DNA of 37,057 bases, from contig NZ_SKBU01000026.1 of NCBI RefSeq assembly GCF_004337705.1, forward strand, positions 1 to 37,057, in the 5' to 3' direction. This DNA is from Rubrobacter taiwanensis (GTDB lineage: Bacteria > Actinomycetota > Rubrobacteria > Rubrobacterales > Rubrobacteraceae). This document shows positions 31,376 through 37,057 of this stretch, one piece after another. The stretch's first letter is position 1. Each line of letters starts with the position of its first letter. The notes beneath the pieces are model-generated. The model was not told the origin of the DNA, made no database searches, and saw nothing but the letters and a program-made list of their open reading frames with translations. The position numbers and the translations under genes are program-made.

Positions 31376-33850
31376 ATGGAGCGCCGGGGGAGGATCAGAG
31401 GCTTACCGGGTGGGTCTGAGGCGTCCCGGGTACCGCCGCACGACCTGGATGCGGAGCGGGCGGTGATCGGGGCGATGCTGGTTTCGGAGGCTGCCGTTTC
31501 GGTGGTTGGGGAGGTGCTTGAGGAGGAGGACTTCTACTCCGAGACCAACCGCCTCATCTACCGGGCTATGACGCGGCTGTACTCGCGGGGCGAGCCCATA
31601 GACCAGCTCACGCTGGCCGAGGAGCTGCGCGGGATGGGGGAGCTCGACCGCATCGGGGGGCGCGGCTACATCTTTCAGATCGTCGAGAGCGTGCCCACGG
31701 CGGCGAACGTGGGGCGTTATGCGGAGATCGTCCGCAGCAAGGCGCTGCTGCGGGCCGTCATAGACGCTGCCACCCGGATAACCGAGGACGCCTACCGGGA
31801 GCCGGAGGACGTGAGCGAGGCGCTGGACGCTGCCGAGCAGCTCATATACGGCGTCTCCAACCGCACCCTCAGCAAGCATCTCTCGCCGGTTTCCGAGCTG
31901 GCGCCGAACGTGTTGGATCAGATCCAGCATCTCTATGACCTTGGGGGACCGGTCACCGGGGTGGAGACCGGCTTTGAGGACCTGGACCGGCTGACGACCG
32001 GGTTTCACAGGAGCGATCTGATCATTCTCGCCGCGCGGCCGGCGATGGGGAAGTGTCTGAAGTGGGACAGCCTTGTCGTTGACCCCGAGAGCGGGGAGAG
32101 ATTGACCATTGAGGAATGTGTAAAGCGGCGGCTGCCGCGCGTACTGAACGTGTCTAACGCGGGGGAGCTGCAGACAGCTTCTGTCTCAGGCTGGATAGAC
32201 AGCGGTGTCAAGCCGTGCTTTCGGGTTACGACGCGCACGGGGCGCAAGGTCGAGGTCACCGGCCATCATCCGTTCTTGACGGCGGAAGGATGGAAGCCGC
32301 TGCATGATCTGGGCATCGGGTCTCGCATCGCTGTGCCGCGAAGCCTGCCGGTGTTCGGAGGGGACGAGTCCTTGCCCATGGACCGGGTGCGTTTGCTCGC
32401 CTACTTCGTAGCCGAGGGCGGGTTAACCCGGCCGTGTCCTGAGTGGGCGAAGCCAGACCCGGCTCTCATCGAAGATTTTAAGGCGGCGATCTCCCGCCAG
32501 TTCCCCGAGGTCGTAGTAAGATGGGGTATTCGCGGGGACTGCGAGATTGTGGGATATCGTCGTGAAGGTGAGGACGCCGTCACCGCCTGGCTGCGCGAGA
32601 TCGGGCTGACGGGCAAATGCGCGGAAGGAGAGTCTTTCCCCCGCTGCGTTTGGAGGTGGAGCCGCCGCTACCTGGCCGAGTTCTTGCGGGTGCTGTTCAG
32701 CTGCGGCGGTACGATCTACCGGTCGGGCAATCGTCCCCGTATCGGGTTTAGCGCCGGTTCTGAGGGGCTTGCGCGCGACGTGCATCACGCTCTCGTACGC
32801 TTCGGCATAGTCTCCGAGCTGTGGCGCGAGAAGGAGGGGTGCTGGCGGGTCGAGATCACGGCCCCGGACGCCGTGCTGCGCTACCAGGCCGAGATCGGCT
32901 GGATGGGAGAGAAGGCGCTCCGCTTCGCGGAGCCGGGATGTTACGGCCCGCGTGCCGGTCGCGACCTGCCGGCCGCCCGGCTCGGAGAGTGCCCCGGTAC
33001 TCTGGATGACGAGGCGCTGGAAAGGAGCGCCAGCCCGGATATTTTGTGGGATGAGATCGTCGCCATCGAGCCCACAGGAGAGCACCGGGTCTACGACCTG
33101 ACCGTGCCGGATGGTTCCAACTTCATTGCCCAGGACATTTGCGTCCACAACACGGCCATGGCGCTGAATATCATTCAGCACGTGGCCGAACGGCAGCGGC
33201 TGCCGGTGGCGATCTTCTCGCTGGAGATGAGCAAGCAGCAGCTCGTGCAGCGGCTCATCGCGCAGAAAACACGCATAAAGACCCAGGATCTGCGCAACGG
33301 CAACGTGGAGGCCGGGGACTGGCCGAAGCTGATGCGCGGGGTGGCCGAGATCAGCGAAGCCCCCATCTGGATAGACGACACTGCCGGCGTGACGCTGATG
33401 GAGATCCGGGCCAAAGTCCGACGGCTGGCCAGCCAGCTGAACAGCCGGGGCGCTCAACTAGGGCTCGTGGTCGTGGACTACCTGCAGCTCATGGTCGGCC
33501 AGAACCGGGAGAACCGCCAGCAGGAGATCGCCGAGATCAGCCGCGGCCTGAAGGTCCTCGCCCGCGACCTGGACGTGCCGGTGCTCGCGATAGCCCAGCT
33601 CTCCCGCGCCGTCGAGCAGCGTCACGACAAACGCCCGATGCTCTCGGACCTGAGGGACAGCGGCAGCATCGAGCAGGACGCGGACATGGTGATCTTCCTC
33701 TACCGCGACGAGTACTACAACCCCGACTCCGACGACAAAGGCATCGCCGAGGTCATCGTCGGCAAGCACCGTAACGGTCCGACCGGCAAGGTACAGCTCG
33801 CCTGGCTGGAGCAGTACACCAAGTTCGCCTCGCTGGCGCGCGGCGAGTAG
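31376..33850 (+). CDS. dnaB: Replicative DNA helicase DnaB with intein
   Basis: The 824-residue precursor contains DnaB interrupted by a 366-residue intein. The N-terminal helicase domain starts RVPPHDLDAERAVIGAML. The RecA-like domain has the Walker A motif RPAMGK, which is completed to GKT only after splicing, Walker B (LGLVVVDYLQLM), SLEMSK and a C-terminal DADMVIFLYRDEYY. Without the intein it is 458 residues, normal for DnaB. It unwinds DNA ahead of the replication fork and cannot bind ATP until spliced. ATG 31376 is the only usable start, yet the AGGAGG at 31369-31374 ends one base before it, an unusually tight spacing. Confidence 0.97.
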   Translation: MERRGRIRGLPGGSEASRVPPHDLDAERAVIGAMLVSEAAVSVVGEVLEEEDFYSETNRLIYRAMTRLYSRGEPIDQLTLAEELRGMGELDRIGGRGYIFQIVESVPTAANVGRYAEIVRSKALLRAVIDAATRITEDAYREPEDVSEALDAAEQLIYGVSNRTLSKHLSPVSELAPNVLDQIQHLYDLGGPVTGVETGFEDLDRLTTGFHRSDLIILAARPAMGKCLKWDSLVVDPESGERLTIEECVKRRLPRVLNVSNAGELQTASVSGWIDSGVKPCFRVTTRTGRKVEVTGHHPFLTAEGWKPLHDLGIGSRIAVPRSLPVFGGDESLPMDRVRLLAYFVAEGGLTRPCPEWAKPDPALIEDFKAAISRQFPEVVVRWGIRGDCEIVGYRREGEDAVTAWLREIGLTGKCAEGESFPRCVWRWSRRYLAEFLRVLFSCGGTIYRSGNRPRIGFSAGSEGLARDVHHALVRFGIVSELWREKEGCWRVEITAPDAVLRYQAEIGWMGEKALRFAEPGCYGPRAGRDLPAARLGECPGTLDDEALERSASPDILWDEIVAIEPTGEHRVYDLTVPDGSNFIAQDICVHNTAMALNIIQHVAERQRLPVAIFSLEMSKQQLVQRLIAQKTRIKTQDLRNGNVEAGDWPKLMRGVAEISEAPIWIDDTAGVTLMEIRAKVRRLASQLNSRGAQLGLVVVDYLQLMVGQNRENRQQEIAEISRGLKVLARDLDVPVLAIAQLSRAVEQRHDKRPMLSDLRDSGSIEQDADMVIFLYRDEYYNPDSDDKGIAEVIVGKHRNGPTGKVQLAWLEQYTKFASLARGE
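32054..33151 (+). mobile_element. DnaB intein with decayed LAGLIDADG endonuclease
   Basis: The intein runs from Cys227 (CLKWDSLVVD) to Asn592 (ICVHN) of the precursor and splits Walker A between Lys and Thr, so Thr is the +1 nucleophile. Splicing motifs are intact: block B VTGHHPFLT, block F RVYDLTVPDGSNFIA, and terminal His-Asn. The first LAGLIDADG helix is LLAYFVAEGG (about 340-349). The second, FLRVLFSCGGT (about 436-446), has Gly where a catalytic Asp is expected (LFSCDGS in active relatives). Splicing should work while homing is probably lost or weak. Parts of the intein use more AT-rich codons than the host gene. Confidence 0.96.
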
Positions 33851-33856
33851 CGCGGC

Positions 33857-34636
33857 CTACTTTATCGGCGCTCCCATCGCGTGGTAGCCGCCGTCTACGT
33901 GGATGAGCTCGCCGGTCGTCGCCGGCCACCAGTCGCTCATGAGGCTCACAACAGCTCTTCCCACCGGCTCGGTGTCGCGGGCGTCCCAGCCGAGCGGGGC
34001 CTGCCGGTCCCACTCGCCCCCGATCTCCTCGAAGCCCTCGATCCCCTTGGCGGCCAGCGTGTGCAGCGGACCGGCGGAGATGAGGTTAACCCGGATGCCC
34101 TGACCGCCCAGATCCCGGGCCAGATAGCGCGCCGTGGACTCCAGCGCGGCCTTGGCGACCCCCATCCAATCGTAGGCCGGCCAGGCGTACCGGGCGTCGA
34201 AGTCCAGCGCTACGACCGACGAACCGGAAACCAGCAGGTCCCTCAGCCCCAGCGTGAGCGCCGCCAGCGAGTAGGCCGAGGTCCGGAGCGCGGTGGCGAC
34301 CGAATCCCACCCGGTCTTCGTGAAGTTGCCGCCCAGAGCGTCCGGCGGGGCGAAGGCGATCGCGTGCAGAATGCCGTGCAGCTCGCCCCAACGCTCCTTG
34401 AGGTCCTGCGCTACGGCCTCAATGTGCTCCGGCCGGTTCACGTCTAGCTCCAGGACCGGCGGCTCGGGATCGAGCTTCTGCGCCGTGCGGCGGGTCAGCC
34501 GGATTCCCTTGTCGAAGCCGGTAAGCGCTATCTCCGCACCCTGCTCCTGCGCCAGCCGCGCCGCCGCGTACGCTATGGAGCGCCGGTCCAGCACGCCCGT
34601 GATCAAGACCTTCTTGCCTTCGAGCAGCCCGCTCAT
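33857..34636 (-). CDS. fabI: Enoyl-ACP reductase, InhA/FabI type
   Basis: From ATG 34636, with GGAGG about seven bases upstream, the product is 259 residues; longer in-frame starts add a non-conserved tail. It begins LLEGKKVLITGVLDRRSIAYAAA (read in parts), the unusual NADH-binding turn of FabI/InhA. DFDARYAWPAYDWMGVAKAALES holds Tyr-x6-Lys, as in mycobacterial InhA. IRVNLISAGPLHTLAAKGI matches the substrate loop. It reduces trans-2-enoyl-ACP with NADH in fatty-acid elongation. The actinobacterial InhA-like form supports the taxonomic call. It is convergent with dnaB and divergent from the TPR-like gene. Confidence 0.93.
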   Translation of the reverse strand: MSGLLEGKKVLITGVLDRRSIAYAAARLAQEQGAEIALTGFDKGIRLTRRTAQKLDPEPPVLELDVNRPEHIEAVAQDLKERWGELHGILHAIAFAPPDALGGNFTKTGWDSVATALRTSAYSLAALTLGLRDLLVSGSSVVALDFDARYAWPAYDWMGVAKAALESTARYLARDLGGQGIRVNLISAGPLHTLAAKGIEGFEEIGGEWDRQAPLGWDARDTEPVGRAVVSLMSDWWPATTGELIHVDGGYHAMGAPIK

Positions 34637-34760
34637 CTCATCCCTCCTCGCGGTCTTGTTAGCCCCCGATAACCCGGACAGTCTATGAGATGGAGGGGCC
34701 AGCCGCCAGCACCGGAGGACAGGTTGTGAGAGCGATCCCGCCCGGTTAAGGTGAGACATT

Positions 34761-35306
34761 ATGAGCAGCTGGAGCGAGCTGTCAGAGTTCATCGCGGCGC
34801 TGGACGCCGAAGACAGAGCAAAGGTCGGACGCTACGCCTTCCTGGAACTGCCGGAGAACACCGGGGAGATAGAGCTCCTCCTGAGCGCCCCCGAAAACCC
34901 GGCGGCCACCCCGGCGCAGTTCGTCTCAAACGTAATCTCCCAGGCCGCCTCCGCCCGCGACCTGGATCTCGCCCGCAAACTGGGGCCGGTGGCCCTGGAC
35001 GCCGCCGAGACCCCCGGAGACCTCCAGCTCGCCCACGCCTCCCTCGCTCAGGCCTACTTCCAGAACCGCCGCGATCCCGAATCCGCGAAGAGCTTCGAGA
35101 AACACTGCCGGGCCGCAATAGAGGCCGGACACGCCGGCACGTTCTGCTACGAACGCCTCGCCGCCCTTTACGAGTATCGCGGAGATCTGGAAGAAGCGCT
35201 CCGCATCTCCCATCGCGCCGCAGAGGTGCTGCGCGCCGCCGGCGATGAACGCTCCGCCGCCAGATTCGAGAAACGGGCCGAACGCCTCTCTCGTAAAAGC
35301 CGATAA
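34761..35306 (+). CDS. TPR-like helical protein of unknown function
   Basis: This 181-residue cytosolic protein is predicted to be all helix. Residues about 75-175 contain at least two TPR-like helix pairs (LQLAHASLAQAYFQNRRDPE and FCYERLAALYEYRGDLEEAL), which usually bind other proteins. The N-terminal 60 residues (ELSEFIAALDAEDRAKVGRY) are not recognised. ATG 34761 follows AAGGTGAG. It stands alone, divergent from the enoyl-ACP reductase gene; no partner can be inferred. Confidence 0.75.
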   Translation: MSSWSELSEFIAALDAEDRAKVGRYAFLELPENTGEIELLLSAPENPAATPAQFVSNVISQAASARDLDLARKLGPVALDAAETPGDLQLAHASLAQAYFQNRRDPESAKSFEKHCRAAIEAGHAGTFCYERLAALYEYRGDLEEALRISHRAAEVLRAAGDERSAARFEKRAERLSRKSR

Positions 35307-35317
35307 CCGGTCTCTGG

Positions 35318-35344
35318 TTAGACATTGTCTAATGTGGGTATAAT
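35318..35344 (+). promoter_or_regulatory. Promoter and PerR/Fur-like operator of the manganese catalase gene
   Basis: TTAGACA-T-TGTCTAA (35318-35332) is a perfect palindrome with a single central base. A consensus -10 TATAAT follows at 35339-35344, so the palindrome covers the -35 position. This layout fits repression by a Fur-family dimer, and a PerR-like gene lies just downstream of the catalase. The leader to the ATG is about 110 bases. Confidence 0.75.
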
Positions 35345-35462
35345 GTCCGCCGTGGATCGGGGCGTCGAGATCCGGATATTGGAGGGAGGTGGTAAGCCGG
35401 GATACGGAAGGTCTTCGAGGACCGGGTATCGCTGAGAAGAGAACCTTAAGGGAAGGAGTGGG

Positions 35463-36356
35463 ATGTACCTACGCGTAGACAAGCTGCAGGTCGAGCTGCC
35501 GATGCCGAGCGAGCCGGACCCGGACGCTGCGGCCAACGTACAGGAGCTTCTGGGCGGGCGTTTCGGCGAGATGTCCACCCTCATGAACTACACCTACCAG
35601 TCTTTCAATTTCCGGGGGCGCAAGAAGGTCAAGCCGTTCTACGACTTGATCGCCAACATCGCCACCGAGGAGCTCGGCCACATCGAGCTGGTAGCGGCCA
35701 CCATCAACGGTCTGTTGACCGGCGCTTCGGAAGGCGAGGACGTAAAGGACGCGCCGCTCAAGGGCGTCAAGGGCAAGGGCATCCCGCACCACTACATCAA
35801 TACCGGGTTCGGGGCTCTGGCGACCAACTCGCTCGGGCAGGGTTGGAACGGCGAGTACGTCTTCAACTCCGGGGATTTGGTGTTGGATCTCCTGCACAAC
35901 TTCTTCCTGGAGAACGGGGCCCGGATGGCCAAGATAAGGGTCTATGAGTCCACCGACCATCCCGTAGCGCGCCAGATGCTCGGCTATCTGTTCGTGCGCG
36001 GCGGGGTGCATGCGCTGGCCTACGCCAAGGCGCTGGAAGAGCTAACCGGGGTGGACGTCAAGAAGATGCTCCCGATCCCCAAGATCCCGGACGCGGACTT
36101 CAAGGAGGCCAGGCAGTTCACCGACAGGGGGATGCACGGCAAGCTCTACCGTTTCAGCCCCGACGACTTCAAGGACATAGCTGCTCTGTGGAAGGGCGAG
36201 CACCCCATAGACGGCACGCCGCTTGAGGTTGTCGACGGGCTCCCGGAGAGCGCCGGCGGCCCGGCCGACCCGCCGGAGGACAAGGCGGTCTCTTCGCCGG
36301 GGTTGCATCCGGAGGAGCTGGCCGAGATCGCGCAGCGCCTCATGAGGAACATGTAG
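35463..36356 (+). CDS. Manganese catalase
   Basis: This 297-residue protein belongs to the non-haem, dimanganese catalase family, which splits hydrogen peroxide to water and oxygen. The four-helix ferritin-like core shows the metal ligands: Glu in FGEMSTLMNYTYQSF, Glu and His in ATEELGHIELV, Glu in FFLENGARMAK and His in RGGVHALAYAKALE. The length matches KatN-type catalases. ATG 35463 follows AAGGAG. It is preceded by an operator-like palindrome and followed by a strong terminator and a PerR-like gene, which points to peroxide control. Confidence 0.96.
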   Translation: MYLRVDKLQVELPMPSEPDPDAAANVQELLGGRFGEMSTLMNYTYQSFNFRGRKKVKPFYDLIANIATEELGHIELVAATINGLLTGASEGEDVKDAPLKGVKGKGIPHHYINTGFGALATNSLGQGWNGEYVFNSGDLVLDLLHNFFLENGARMAKIRVYESTDHPVARQMLGYLFVRGGVHALAYAKALEELTGVDVKKMLPIPKIPDADFKEARQFTDRGMHGKLYRFSPDDFKDIAALWKGEHPIDGTPLEVVDGLPESAGGPADPPEDKAVSSPGLHPEELAEIAQRLMRNM

Positions 36357-36381
36357 CGCTCTCTGCGCGCCTCGCGATCCG

Positions 36382-36415
36382 CGAGGGCCGGCCCGGGTGT
36401 CCGGGCCGGCCCTCG
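36382..36415 (+). terminator. Very stable hairpin after the manganese catalase gene
   Basis: CGAGGGCCGGCCCGG (36382-36396) pairs perfectly over 15 bp with 36401-36415 around loop GTGT, 25 bases past the stop. No U-run follows; stem-only terminators of this type are common in actinobacteria. Confidence 0.8.
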
Positions 36416-36454
36416 GCGCATATACTTATACGGGTTAGAATCATATGTTGCCGG

Positions 36455-36883
36455 ATGCCGCAGGATTCGAAGCACATAGTAAGTGAGCGTCTCAAAAGCG
36501 CCGGGCTGCGGGTCACCCCGCAGCGCCGGGCGGTCCTCGGGGCCTTCCGCGGGGGTGAGAGCGGGCACCTGACCGCCGATGAGGTCTTCGAGGTGGCCCG
36601 GCGCGAGCTGCCCGAGCTCGCCCGGGCGACCGTGTACAACTCGCTCGCCGAGCTGGTGCGCGTGGGGCTGCTCCGGACCGTCGAGGGGCTGGGGGCCGTA
36701 CGCTACGACCCCAATCTGGACCCCGAGCATCACCACTTCCGCTGCCTCAACTGCGGCAGGCTGTACGACGTTCGGCCCGAGGGTATGGAGGGCCTGCGGC
36801 TGCCGGACGCGGGGTTCGGCGTGAAGCGCACCGTGGTGCTCTTCGAGGGTATCTGCGGGCGGTGCTCAGAGCGAAACCTTTAG
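36455..36883 (+). CDS. Fur-family transcriptional regulator, PerR-like
   Basis: This 142-residue repressor has the Fur winged helix (LKSAGLRVTPQRRAVL, then LARATVYNSLAELV as recognition helix) and a dimerisation domain. Structural zinc is bound by two CxxC pairs, CLNC and CGRC. The regulatory site includes DPNLDPEHHHF and YDV, with aspartates in places that favour PerR-type peroxide sensing over iron sensing. It probably represses the adjacent manganese catalase gene. The ATG has no ribosome-binding site and lies 14 bases after a TAGAAT -10-like box (36436-36441), so the leader is very short. GGTTAGA (36433-36439) also occurs in the catalase operator, suggesting self-control. Confidence 0.9.
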   Translation: MPQDSKHIVSERLKSAGLRVTPQRRAVLGAFRGGESGHLTADEVFEVARRELPELARATVYNSLAELVRVGLLRTVEGLGAVRYDPNLDPEHHHFRCLNCGRLYDVRPEGMEGLRLPDAGFGVKRTVVLFEGICGRCSERNL

Positions 36884-36947
36884 CGTTCCGGGCCGTATCC
36901 GTATAGTAGAATATCTCTCTGCAGAGGGCAGTTTCAGAGGAGGACAC

Positions 36948-37057
36948 GTGTTCGGTTACATACTCATAATGATCGTGGGTGCCATAATCTCCGGCATCGC
37001 GGCGCTCTGGGTGCGCAGCGCGTACTCCAAGTACTCCAAGGTTGCGAGCGCCAGCGG
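36948..37057 (+). CDS. Start of a YugP-like zinc metallopeptidase (partial)
   Basis: From GTG 36948, after AGAGGAGG, the 37 residues in view form one membrane helix (ILIMIVGAIISGIAALWV) followed by RSAYSKYSKVASASG. The YSKVxSxSG pattern after a first helix is typical of YugP-family membrane zinc proteases. The gene runs past the window end, so the HExxH site is not visible. The short gap upstream holds a TATAGTAGAAT patch that may include its promoter. Confidence 0.65.
   Translation, partial: MFGYILIMIVGAIISGIAALWVRSAYSKYSKVASAS

Noticed and set aside
33857-34792. Longer start for the enoyl-ACP reductase at 34792
   Set aside because: The extra 52 residues are non-conserved and the GGAGG site stands directly before ATG 34636.

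Overview
The window looks like a chromosomal segment of a high-GC actinobacterium, most probably a Rubrobacter or close relative. The evidence is very high GC, frequent GTG and TTG starts, an InhA-type enoyl-ACP reductase, a carotenoid crtI-crtB pair, a manganese catalase next to a PerR-like regulator, and a DnaB intein. This is inferred from gene content only, because no rRNA is present.

Layout. 1-67: 3' tail of an IS5-like transposase. 156-3054: S9 peptidase, MOSC protein, small unknown protein. 3068-4149: His-rich membrane protein and a DUF305 lipoprotein, both with features of copper handling. 4150-4521 holds no conventional gene: a strong terminator hairpin (4211-4251), a promoter with a G-rich repeat in its spacer (4380-4407) and a possible 21-residue leader ORF (4460-4525); I see nothing in 4252-4379. 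4522-12987: a tightly coupled complex-I-like operon in the order A, [B-HMBD-D fusion], H, J, K, L, M, N. 12991-19955: ThDP decarboxylase-like enzyme, acyl-CoA ligase, MHS transporter, enoyl-CoA hydratase and acyl-CoA dehydrogenase, which look like catabolism of an organic acid. 20026-24145: a methionine operon under a SAM-I riboswitch. 24167-26562: crtB and crtI. 26652-30105: RlmI-type methyltransferase, a sortase-substrate-like protein, and thiI with a rhodanese domain. 30210-33850: rpsF, rpsR and rplI without ssb, then intein-containing dnaB. 33857-37057: enoyl-ACP reductase, a TPR-like protein, manganese catalase, a PerR-like regulator, and the start of a YugP-like protease.

The most unusual system is the operon at 4522-12987. 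It encodes the whole membrane arm of complex I but no NuoC, E, F, G or I. NuoB and NuoD survive only as one fused protein that has lost all recognisable Fe-S cysteines of NuoB and the quinone-site histidines of NuoD. Between them it carries a heavy-metal-binding CPMHP...CPxCGM domain and a His/Met-rich linker, and its only three cysteines lie in that metal domain. NuoA, NuoH and NuoN have also lost conserved residues, NuoJ has a methionine-rich third helix, and a His/Met-rich lipoprotein lies just upstream. I infer an ion-translocating complex that has given up NADH/quinone chemistry and may respond to, or be driven by, metal (copper) binding. This is a hypothesis.

Other notable points are a probable AUU start for rpsF, a 20-bp perfect inverted repeat inside a MetE-like gene, a decayed homing endonuclease in the DnaB intein, and clear operator-like palindromes upstream of the manganese catalase and the MHS transporter.
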